From an uncultured Gammaproteobacteria bacterium (lineage in GTDB: Bacteria > Pseudomonadota > Gammaproteobacteria > GCA-2729495): a stretch of 11,011 nucleotides of DNA. The notes below the pieces were generated by a model, which made no database searches, was not told where the DNA came from, and was given only the letters and a program-made list of their open reading frames with translations. The translations under genes and the position numbers were made by a program. The stretch spans positions 1 through 11,011 of the forward strand of contig CAMYJV010000180.1 in assembly GCA_947258805.1 (NCBI GenBank). Direction: 5' to 3'. Shown here one piece after another: positions 1 through 6,280 of this stretch (position 1 is its first letter; the number at the start of each line of letters is the position of its first letter).

Positions 1-1
1 A

Positions 2-34
2 GATCCGCTTCGAGATCCTGCTGAGGCGCGGATC
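2..34. repeat. Inverted repeat downstream of the nitrilase gene
   Basis: GATCCGC at 2-8 is the exact reverse complement of GCGGATC at 28-34, with a 19-nt loop. It lies 16 nt beyond the nitrilase stop codon, at the end of the leftward gene array, so it could be a transcription-end hairpin. No T-run can be seen because the window ends here. No convincing gene is visible in positions 1-49 on either strand. Confidence 0.3.
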
Positions 35-49
35 GGCCGCTGGGACTTC

Positions 50-1003
50 TCAAGTGAGCAAGTGGCATCGCTGGTACGCAGCGAACCGATCAGCGGAATG
101 CATGTGCCGATAAACTGGAAAGACATCCGGCCGAGCGTAGTGGCCCACCGTGTCAAAAAACGCCTTGGCCGGCACGATCTGCCGCAGGTCGATCTCTGCC
201 GTGACAATGGTTTCCGTGCCGAACACCGGCGGGACCAGGTACTGACCGCTCGGACCGATGATTGCGCTGCCGCCGTGCCCGACCCAGCGATCTGCTTCGC
301 CTGTCGGGTCCTTTGGAAAGCCGTTAGGCAATCGCTCTTCACTCATTATTTCGCGCGCTACGATGACGAAGCAGCCGTTCTCCAGCGCCAGCTGGCGCGT
401 ACTCGCATCGATCCAGGCATCCAGCATCGGCATGCCGGGCCAGGCCGACGCGTGGACCTGCACGCCCTGCCCTGCCAGGAAGTACCGCGCCGTCGCCATT
501 TGGTGCTCGAAACACAACAAGCCGCTGAGCTTGCCCACACTGGTCGGATAGGCAGCCAGGTCCGAGCCGTCACCCATGCCCCAGACGAGTCGCTCGGTGA
601 CCGTCGGCATCAGCTTGCGATGGGCGCCGAGTAAATTGCCCTCCTCTGACAGGTAAACCTGCGTGTTGTAGAGAGTCCCGCCGGCGCGCTCGTGCAGGCT
701 GATCACGACGTTGGTCTGATTCTCTCGCGCTGCAGCGGCCAGTCGGTCGATGGCGGGCCCCGGAATCTTGCAGGCACTCGCGCTGAGCAGGCCCAGGTAT
801 TCACCAAAGGCAGGATTGCGCGTGGAGATACTGGCCCAGTACGGATAGCCCTGCAGCCAGACCTCCGGGAATACGACCAGCTTTGCGCCGCGGCCCGCCG
901 CATCTGCAATCAGGCCGGTGGCCTTTTCCAGGCCCGCGGCGACATCGTGCAGTACCGGCACGTGTTGAACGGCGGCGACGGTGAAGACGTTGTCGTTACT
1001 CAT
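50..1003 (-). CDS. Nitrilase (carbon-nitrogen hydrolase family)
   Basis: Predicted to hydrolyse an organic nitrile to the carboxylic acid plus ammonia in the cytoplasm (EC 3.5.5.1 type). Numbering from the chosen ATG, the Glu-Lys-Cys triad is visible: E47 in FPEVWLQGYPYW, K130 in HRKLMPTVTERLVWGMGDGS, and C164 in LLCFEH. The RKLxPTxxERxxWGxGDGS block is the signature of true nitrilases rather than of amidases or beta-ureidopropionases, and a GHYARPDV motif is near the C-terminus. At 317 residues it is slightly short for the family (about 330-350). The ATG at 1003 is preferred over the one at 1030 because AGGAGA sits just upstream and the protein then begins in the conserved first strand. It is the last gene of the leftward array, 27 nt after the reductase. 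Oddity: the residue after the nucleophile is Phe, where Trp is usual. Substrate (aliphatic, arylacetonitrile or cyanide) is not determinable. Confidence 0.93.
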   Translation of the reverse strand: MSNDNVFTVAAVQHVPVLHDVAAGLEKATGLIADAAGRGAKLVVFPEVWLQGYPYWASISTRNPAFGEYLGLLSASACKIPGPAIDRLAAAARENQTNVVISLHERAGGTLYNTQVYLSEEGNLLGAHRKLMPTVTERLVWGMGDGSDLAAYPTSVGKLSGLLCFEHQMATARYFLAGQGVQVHASAWPGMPMLDAWIDASTRQLALENGCFVIVAREIMSEERLPNGFPKDPTGEADRWVGHGGSAIIGPSGQYLVPPVFGTETIVTAEIDLRQIVPAKAFFDTVGHYARPDVFPVYRHMHSADRFAAYQRCHLLT

Positions 1004-1030
1004 AGCCGGGTCTCCTGCACCTGAATCCAT

Positions 1031-2023
1031 TCAGGCATTCACGTCGATCACGACACGGCCCTTGATGTGCCCCGCAAGCAGGTTGCCGGCGAGTTCCGGC
1101 ACGCGGGCCAGGGGCTCTACCGTGTAAACCTGGCGCAACTTTTCCGTGTCGATCAGTTCGGCCAGTGCGTCCCAGGCGCGCCGGCGTTTCGCCGCGGGGG
1201 CCATCACCGAATCGATGCCGGCCAGGGTCACGCCCCGCAGGATGAAGGGCATGACGGTGCTTGGCAGATCGATACCGCCGGCCAGGCCGCACGCGGCCAC
1301 GCAACCACCGTAAGCTGTCTGGGCCAGCACCGTAGCAAGGGTCTGGCTGCCGACGCTGTCGACAGCTGCCGCCCAGCGCTCGGACTCGAGGGGCCGCGCC
1401 TTTCGATCCAGTTCGTCCCGCGGCAAGACCTCCGACGCACCGAGCTGCGTCAGGAAATCTGCGGCATCGGCCTTGCCGCTGACCGCCGACACCTGGAATC
1501 CGAGACGCGCGAGCAGAGTCACGGCGATGGAGCCAACGCCGCCCGTCGCGCCCGTCACGACCACGGGGCCCGACTCGGGTCCAACTCCATGATCCTGGAT
1601 CGCCTGCACGCACAGCATTGCGGTATAGCCCGCGGTACCGATGGCCATGCACTGCTCGAGCGACAGCGATTCGGGCACCCGGACCAACCAGTCGGGTTTC
1701 AGTCGCTGCTGCTGCGCATAACCGCCCCAGTGCTTCTCCGACAGGCCCCAGCCGTTTACCAGTACCTGGTCCCCCGGCTTGAATGCCGGCGCGCGGGATT
1801 CCGCCACGGTACCCGCAAGGTCGATACCACAGACCATCGGCAGGCTTCGGCAAATTTTCCCCTTGCCGGTCACCGCAAGCGCATCTTTGTAATTTATGGT
1901 GCTATAGGCCACTTCCACCAGCACATCATTGTCGGGAAGCTCGTCTATATCCAGTTCCTGCAGCTGACCGCGCACACCGTCTGCCGTTTCGTTCGCGACA
2001 ATTGCACTGATTGTCTTGCCCAT
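1031..2023 (-). CDS. acuI: Acrylyl-CoA reductase (NADPH), AcuI/YhdH-family MDR oxidoreductase
   Basis: Member of the zinc-independent quinone-oxidoreductase-like branch of medium-chain dehydrogenases. Characterised AcuI/YhdH proteins reduce acrylyl-CoA to propionyl-CoA with NADPH, which removes toxic acrylate derivatives. Visible hallmarks: an N-terminal YSTINYKDALAVTGKGKI block (about 40-57), CGIDLAGTV (65-73), the nucleotide-binding loop TGATGGVG (157-164), and the C-terminal GLAGGIDLPSTVMPFILRG block typical of this subfamily. The length of 330 residues matches the family. The ATG at 2023 is chosen because the conserved N-terminus (MGKTISAIV) begins there; a further in-frame start at 2095 would lie inside the upstream dehydratase gene. 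Only 7 nt separate it from that gene's stop, so co-transcription is very likely. Other 2-enoyl-CoA or quinone substrates are possible, since the call rests on motif resemblance. Confidence 0.88.
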   Translation of the reverse strand: MGKTISAIVANETADGVRGQLQELDIDELPDNDVLVEVAYSTINYKDALAVTGKGKICRSLPMVCGIDLAGTVAESRAPAFKPGDQVLVNGWGLSEKHWGGYAQQQRLKPDWLVRVPESLSLEQCMAIGTAGYTAMLCVQAIQDHGVGPESGPVVVTGATGGVGSIAVTLLARLGFQVSAVSGKADAADFLTQLGASEVLPRDELDRKARPLESERWAAAVDSVGSQTLATVLAQTAYGGCVAACGLAGGIDLPSTVMPFILRGVTLAGIDSVMAPAAKRRRAWDALAELIDTEKLRQVYTVEPLARVPELAGNLLAGHIKGRVVIDVNA

Positions 2024-2030
2024 TAGTGTC

Positions 2031-3005
2031 TCACTTGTCAAAGGGTATGGATTTGCCGCTGTTGCGAATGTGTTCTGCGAAGCTCTCCGCATCAATGATC
2101 GAACCGCAGATCAGCACCCCGACCCGCTGGCCACGCAGGCGCTCCCGCAACGGCCCCATGAGCGCTGCTGTCGCTGCCGCCCCCGCCGGCTCCACGGCCT
2201 GGTTCAGGTCATAGAACAGCAGCGCCATCGCCTCGCGAATCTGCTGATCACTTACGCGCACGAATTCGTGCACGTATGCGGCCGGCGGGCCGAGGCTGTC
2301 AGCTATGGTGGTGACGGTCGGCATGGTTTGCGGCGTGCCGGCTTCGAGGCTGCGCTGCAGGACATCCGCGCCTTCGGGTTCCACGCCGATGATGCGCGTG
2401 TCCGGTGACAGCAGCCGGAAGGCCGAGGCGATGCCGGAGATCAGGCCACCACCACCGACGGAGACAATGACCGCGTCCAGCGGATCGTCCTGTTCGATCC
2501 ATTCCAGGCCCAGCGTAGCCGTGCCGCGCACCGTGTCGCGGTTCTCGAAGGGGTGCACAAAGAAGCGCCCCTCCTGTGCCACAAGTTCCTCCGCCCGCCG
2601 CCTGGCCGCGGCGCCGTCGACGGCGGTCTCGATCTCGGCACCGTAGGCACGCGCTTTTGCAACACGCAGCCAGTTCGCGCTCTGTTGCATCACCACGTGA
2701 GCATGGGTGCCAAGACATGCTGCCGCATAAGCCGTCGCCACTGCATGATTGCCTGCGCTGAACGCGGTGACACCGGCGCTGAGGGCATCAGTGCCGGCAC
2801 TCATCATGGCGGTCAGCGCGCCACGCGCCTTGAATGTGCCACTGCGCTGCAATTGCTCGAGCTTCACGGAGACTCGCGTTTCCGGGCCCAGGAGGCTCTG
2901 CAACTCCCTGCCTTGCCATGGCACCACAGGCGTCACGTTGATCCGACCGTGCAGCCGTTCGGCTGCGCTGCGGATTTCGTCAAGACTGAGAGACGGCAAC
3001 GACAC
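2031..3005 (-). CDS. Threonine/serine dehydratase, short PLP-dependent form (fold type II)
   Basis: Predicted to deaminate L-threonine to 2-oxobutyrate, L-serine to pyruvate, or a related hydroxy-amino acid, using pyridoxal phosphate. The PLP lysine is K59 in RSGTFKARGA. SAGNHA is at about 83-88 and the glycine-rich phosphate loop GGGG is at 184-187. At 324 residues it lacks the C-terminal regulatory domain of biosynthetic IlvA, so it belongs with catabolic threonine dehydratases and serine racemase-like enzymes. It starts with GTG at 3005, with an AGGA Shine-Dalgarno element 9 nt upstream. Near the C-terminus the usual (S/C)Gx-Asn motif reads CGSIID, so the Asn position is Ile. It follows the DUF35 gene after a 77-nt gap containing alternative hairpins and is 7 nt from the reductase gene. 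A related beta-elimination or racemase role cannot be excluded. Confidence 0.88.
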   Translation of the reverse strand: MSLPSLSLDEIRSAAERLHGRINVTPVVPWQGRELQSLLGPETRVSVKLEQLQRSGTFKARGALTAMMSAGTDALSAGVTAFSAGNHAVATAYAAACLGTHAHVVMQQSANWLRVAKARAYGAEIETAVDGAAARRRAEELVAQEGRFFVHPFENRDTVRGTATLGLEWIEQDDPLDAVIVSVGGGGLISGIASAFRLLSPDTRIIGVEPEGADVLQRSLEAGTPQTMPTVTTIADSLGPPAAYVHEFVRVSDQQIREAMALLFYDLNQAVEPAGAAATAALMGPLRERLRGQRVGVLICGSIIDAESFAEHIRNSGKSIPFDK

Positions 3006-3018
3006 GATGATTTTTCCT

Positions 3019-3053
3019 GGTAGGTTTATTCTTATCCTACCCGCCGCGGGTAG
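3019..3053 (-). promoter_or_regulatory. Mutually exclusive hairpins in the leader of the dehydratase gene
   Basis: In the 77-nt gap between the DUF35 stop and the dehydratase GTG, two inverted repeats share one arm. Read on the minus strand, CTACCCG (3053-3047) pairs with CGGGTAG (3043-3037), giving a 7-bp stem with a 3-nt loop. The overlapping GGTAGG (3041-3036) can instead pair with CCTACC (3024-3019), giving a 6-bp stem with an 11-nt loop. The second stem abuts the AGGA ribosome-binding site. There is no U-run, so a classical intrinsic terminator is unlikely. A switch affecting translation or RNA processing is possible but unproven. Confidence 0.4.
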
Positions 3054-3082
3054 CCGGCGTTTATGCGTAAGCGACCAGCGAG

Positions 3083-3523
3083 TTATGGAATCGAAGCGCC
3101 CGGCGCAAGCAGCTGGGCAGCAAATAGCGGCCCATCCTTGTATCGGGTCACCACGAGTTGCACCAGCTGATCCAGGTGCTCGGGCCCGGCGTCACCCAAC
3201 AGGCGGGCGACCAGCCGAACATCCTCGTCGAGGTCCACAATACCAACACTGTAAGGCAGGTCGGCCGAGAAACGGGCCGGACCGGCATGCACGCGGGTGG
3301 CGCTGTACAAGCGCCCGCGGCCACTGAGTTCAATCCAGTCCACATTGCGACCCAGGCAAACCGGGCAGTGGCTCTGTGGCGGAAAACTGGGCCGGTCACA
3401 ATCCTTGCAGCGCGTAGTGATAAAACGGCCCTCTGCCAGGCTCTCCCAGAAGCGCCCCGTAAACCGCGTGATCCGCGGTGCCAACGGCCGATCGCCCTGC
3501 ACGTCGATCACGGCCAGGCTCAT
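3083..3523 (-). CDS. DUF35 zinc-ribbon/OB-fold protein, partner of the thiolase-fold protein
   Basis: A 146-residue protein with the rubredoxin-like zinc ribbon and OB fold of the DUF35 family. Two CxxC knuckles are visible, C39-KD-C42 and C53-PV-C56, in the usual context of RFITTRCKDC and FPPQSHCPVC. The following region (GRGRLYSATRVH and PYSVGIVDLDEDVRLVARL) resembles the CoA-contacting OB fold. Such proteins form complexes with SCP2-type thiolase-like enzymes, as ChsH2-DUF35 does with Ltp2 and as archaeal partners do with thiolase and HMG-CoA synthase. The ATG at 3523 is chosen because GGAGG lies just upstream and it overlaps the thiolase-fold gene's stop in a 4-nt ATGA, implying translational coupling and likely 1:1 production. 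An in-frame extension to 3784 would lie inside that gene and is not credible. Confidence 0.9.
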   Translation of the reverse strand: MSLAVIDVQGDRPLAPRITRFTGRFWESLAEGRFITTRCKDCDRPSFPPQSHCPVCLGRNVDWIELSGRGRLYSATRVHAGPARFSADLPYSVGIVDLDEDVRLVARLLGDAGPEHLDQLVQLVVTRYKDGPLFAAQLLAPGASIP

Positions 3524-4719
3524 TGCGGACCCTCCACGACATGCGCCAGCGCCGCGTTGTAATTGCCCAGTTCGCAAAGGTGTAGGCCCAGCCGGGCGCC
3601 TTTCACCTGTCGCGACCCCGCGGTGCCGAGCAACTGTTCCCGCAGCTCCAGCAGCCCGTATAGCGCCGTCAGCGAAGGCGGATGACCACGTGCCAGGCAA
3701 CCGCCGGATGTATTTAGCGGCAGACGCCCGCCGACGGCGGTGTCGCCGTCGCGGGCCGCGACCCCGCCGCACCCGCGCGGGCAAATACCCAGCGCTTCAC
3801 TGACCAGCACCTCTGTAATCGTGCACGGCGCATAGATCTCGGCAAGATCCAGGTCGGCAAGCGCGATCCCCGCCTGATCCAGCGCCGCGCCTGTGGCGCG
3901 GCTCGCGGCCGGGAAGGCAGTGATATCACCGGGGTGATCGCCGATCTGGTGAAAGCCCTCGTGGTAGAAGCCACGCCCGCGCACGGTCACGAAGGCTTTG
4001 CCGGTGGACCGGGCCAGCGACTTGCGGGTCACAACCAGGCAGATGGCCCCATCGGCGATGGCAGGAACATCCAGCAAGCCGAGCGGTTCAACGATCGGCC
4101 GCGCGTTCAGCACGTCCTCTACGGTCAATGGGTCACGAAACTGGGCGAGATCATTATCCGCCGCGTGCAGTCGACTCTTCACCGCGACAGCCGCAAGATC
4201 TTCGCGCGATGCGTCTGTCTCGTGCAGGTAGCGCGCCGCATCGAATGCATACCAGCTGATTGGCGTCAGGCCGAAAGGCGACTGAAAGTCGACGTCGCCG
4301 ACCACCCGGATGCTGCCTTCCATCGCGTCGGCGGGCGGCGTTGCAGATTGGAACGACACCCCCAGGGCCAGGGCAAAATCGGCGCGGCCGAGACTGACGT
4401 CCGCGGCCGCCTGGTCGAAGGCGAGCCCCCCGGTGATACCCATCTCGACCACTTCGGCCACCTGCCCGGTGCAACGGAGGCCCAGCCGAGCACACATGAA
4501 GGTGGCGAAGCCAAGTTGCAGCGTGTTGGCCGGCGGCAGCGTAAATATCGCCGAGCCTACATCCCCGCTGCCAATACCCGCGTCGTCCAGCGCCCGCAGC
4601 ACGACTTCCGTCAGGACTTCGTGTTCGAGTTCTTCGACAGGTTCACCGCGGCGGGGCGCCAGGCGGCCGACGGGCGTTGCCGCGGCGCCGACGATGGCAA
4701 TGGATTCAGCCGATCCCAA
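3520..4719 (-). CDS. Thiolase-fold, SCP2/Ltp-type protein lacking the nucleophilic cysteine (candidate retro-aldolase)
   Basis: A full-length 399-residue thiolase-superfamily protein of the lipid-transfer/SCP2-like branch, with the N-terminal IAIVGAAATPVGRL strand and a C-terminal GHP motif (H346). Where thiolases carry the acyl-accepting cysteine, this protein reads VEMGITGGLA (91-100), so no Cys is present. C382 in HLCELGNY corresponds to the second thiolase cysteine. Tyr residues lie at 296 (EIYAPCT) and 387 (GNY). Ltp2-type aldolases of steroid side-chain degradation likewise use this fold without thiolase chemistry and need a DUF35 partner, which here is the next, overlapping gene. I infer CoA-linked carbon-carbon bond cleavage, possibly retro-aldol, rather than thiolysis. 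It starts with TTG at 4719, 14 nt inside the ligase gene; the conserved N-terminus begins here and no better start is in frame. Automated labels would read acetyl-CoA acetyltransferase. Confidence 0.85.
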   Translation of the reverse strand: MGSAESIAIVGAAATPVGRLAPRRGEPVEELEHEVLTEVVLRALDDAGIGSGDVGSAIFTLPPANTLQLGFATFMCARLGLRCTGQVAEVVEMGITGGLAFDQAAADVSLGRADFALALGVSFQSATPPADAMEGSIRVVGDVDFQSPFGLTPISWYAFDAARYLHETDASREDLAAVAVKSRLHAADNDLAQFRDPLTVEDVLNARPIVEPLGLLDVPAIADGAICLVVTRKSLARSTGKAFVTVRGRGFYHEGFHQIGDHPGDITAFPAASRATGAALDQAGIALADLDLAEIYAPCTITEVLVSEALGICPRGCGGVAARDGDTAVGGRLPLNTSGGCLARGHPPSLTALYGLLELREQLLGTAGSRQVKGARLGLHLCELGNYNAALAHVVEGPQ

Positions 4720-6280
4720 CGGCCGCGTCCCGGTCGGGCAGGCTGCCGTTCAAATAAGCTTCTCGCAGCAGGCGCTTCTTGATCTTGCCGCTGTCTTCCC
4801 GGGGCAATTCGCGGGCAAAGCAGATTTCGCGCGGCAGCTTGTAGCGAGCCAGCTTCGCTGACAGGAAGTCCCGAACGGCGCTTTCTTCCAGGCTGTCGTC
4901 ACCGATGACAAACGCGACCAGGCGCTCGCCGAATTCCGCATCCGGTACGCCGAGCACGGCGCAGTCGCTGACCTGTTCCATGCCCACCAGCACGTTCTCG
5001 ATCTCGGCCGGATAAACGTTGACGCCGCCGGAAATTACCATGTCGGAAATCCGGTCGCTGATGTACAGAAAACCGTGCTCGTCCAGATAGCCGACGTCGC
5101 CGGTGGCCACATAGTCACCGCGCCGCATGGCCGCGGTCTTCTCCGACGCCCGGTGATAAGACACGAAAGACGTCAGGGCCGTGCGCACGCAGATCTCGCC
5201 GGGCTCGCCTGCTGGCAGCGGCTTGCCGTCGGTGTCGAGGATGCGCAGATCCACGCCGTCTGCAGCCTTGCCAACTGTCCCGGGATGCGCCAGCCAGTCG
5301 TCGCTGTTGCTGGTGGCGATAATGCCGGTCTCCGTCATCGCGTAATACTCGTGTATCACCGGTCCCCACCAGTGGATCATCGCGCGCTTGATCTCGTCGG
5401 GACACGGGGCAGCGCCGTGGCACACGAAGTGTAGGCTCGACACGTCGAAGCGCTGCCGGTCCGCCTCGTCGAGTGCCAGCAGACGTACAAACATCGTCGG
5501 CACCATGTGCAGGTTCGTGATTCGATGGCGCTCTACCAGCGCCAGCAACTCCAGCGCGTTGAAGCGTGGCTGCAGAACCAGCAGTCCGCCGCCGCCGACA
5601 ATACGCATGCCGTAGGCGTTCGGCGCCGAGTGGTACAGAGGCCCCGTCATCACGGCCCGCAGTGGCGATCGATCCAGGCCAAAGGCCAGCGCAGTGCGCT
5701 GCACGGTTTCCGCGGTCAGTTCCGGCGGCACTTTTGCGCGCCGCACGCCCTTGGGCTTGCCGGTGGTGCCCGAGGTATAAAACATCGGGTCCATGATGGC
5801 GCGCGGCGCCTCGGTCCAGGGTTTGTAGGCCGCATACCAGCTGTCCCATTCCGGCAAACCGCCGGGCACGGCAGCTCGCTCTGGCGCGATGGCGTAGGCG
5901 GCGGCAATCTCCGGTGGCGTCGCGACAGCGACGACTTCAAGGTCAGAGCAAACGGCCAGGATCGATTCGTCGAGCAGGTCTGCATGGGCGACCAGCAGCT
6001 TGGGATTGCAGTCGTCCAGCACGTGGGCGATCTCATCGGCGGTCAGGTGCCAGTTCAACGGCACCGTAGACGCGCCCAGGCACGCTGCTCCACGGGTCGC
6101 TTCGAAATAGGCCAGGTCATTGCGGAGCAACAAGGCAACGCGGTCGCCCTGCCAGATGCCCAGGTCGTGCATCGCGGCCGCGACACGCCGTGCCTTGCGG
6201 TCCAGGGACTCGACTTCGAGGACCCGGTCCCCGCTGATCACGCCGCGTGGCAGGTCCTCGTTCCTGCGCTTATCGCTCAC
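4706..6280 (-). CDS. Acyl-CoA synthetase (AMP-forming), AMP-binding family
   Basis: Predicted to activate a carboxylic acid with ATP and CoA to an acyl-CoA via an acyl-adenylate. From the chosen start (524 residues) the motifs run in order: P-loop YTSGTTGKPKG (168-178), YYAMTETG (312-319), the TGD motif ending at D395, the hinge DRISDMVISGG from 409, VYPAEIE, and the catalytic Lys K499 in DSGKIKKR. All key residues are intact. The GTG at 6280 is chosen because GGGAG lies about 8 nt upstream and the resulting length fits the family. An alternative in-frame GTG is at 6295, and longer extensions run into the regulator gene. It overlaps the regulator's end by 11 nt and the thiolase-fold gene by 14 nt, so it is translationally coupled to both. 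The substrate is not identifiable; the context suggests it feeds the thiolase-fold/DUF35 pair. Confidence 0.92.
   Translation of the reverse strand: MSDKRRNEDLPRGVISGDRVLEVESLDRKARRVAAAMHDLGIWQGDRVALLLRNDLAYFEATRGAACLGASTVPLNWHLTADEIAHVLDDCNPKLLVAHADLLDESILAVCSDLEVVAVATPPEIAAAYAIAPERAAVPGGLPEWDSWYAAYKPWTEAPRAIMDPMFYTSGTTGKPKGVRRAKVPPELTAETVQRTALAFGLDRSPLRAVMTGPLYHSAPNAYGMRIVGGGGLLVLQPRFNALELLALVERHRITNLHMVPTMFVRLLALDEADRQRFDVSSLHFVCHGAAPCPDEIKRAMIHWWGPVIHEYYAMTETGIIATSNSDDWLAHPGTVGKAADGVDLRILDTDGKPLPAGEPGEICVRTALTSFVSYHRASEKTAAMRRGDYVATGDVGYLDEHGFLYISDRISDMVISGGVNVYPAEIENVLVGMEQVSDCAVLGVPDAEFGERLVAFVIGDDSLEESAVRDFLSAKLARYKLPREICFARELPREDSGKIKKRLLREAYLNGSLPDRDAAVGIG

Noticed and set aside
996..1853. 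Long open frame of about 285 codons on the minus strand
   Set aside because: It overlaps the well-supported acrylyl-CoA reductase gene in another frame, and its translation is Arg/Gly/Ala-rich with no recognisable motif, as expected of a GC-rich shadow frame.
1031..2023. A DMSP-degradation (ddd/acu) cluster, because acuI is often found there
   Set aside because: No DddD-like CoA-transferase/lyase, DMSP lyase, BCCT transporter or AcuK hydratase is visible in the window.
2031..3005. Biosynthetic threonine deaminase IlvA
   Set aside because: The protein stops at 324 residues and has no C-terminal ACT-like regulatory region; the neighbours are not branched-chain amino-acid genes.
3006..3082. 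Rho-independent terminator or strong internal promoter in the gap before the dehydratase gene
   Set aside because: The hairpins are not followed by a U-run on either strand, and no -35/-10 pair with proper spacing could be found.
3524..3784. N-terminal extension of the DUF35 protein
   Set aside because: The extra residues are Arg/Gly/Ala-rich, lie wholly inside the thiolase-fold gene, and are not part of the DUF35 fold. GGAGG before the ATG at 3523 marks the true start.
3934..4782. Plus-strand open frame of 282 codons opposite the thiolase-fold gene
   Set aside because: Antisense shadow of a conserved gene; low-complexity composition and no motif. The same applies to plus-strand frames at 1067-2026 and 5507-6334.
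5115..5849. Minus-strand open frame of 244 codons inside the acyl-CoA synthetase gene
   Set aside because: Out-of-frame shadow of a gene with all adenylate-forming motifs intact in the other frame; its translation shows no family signature.
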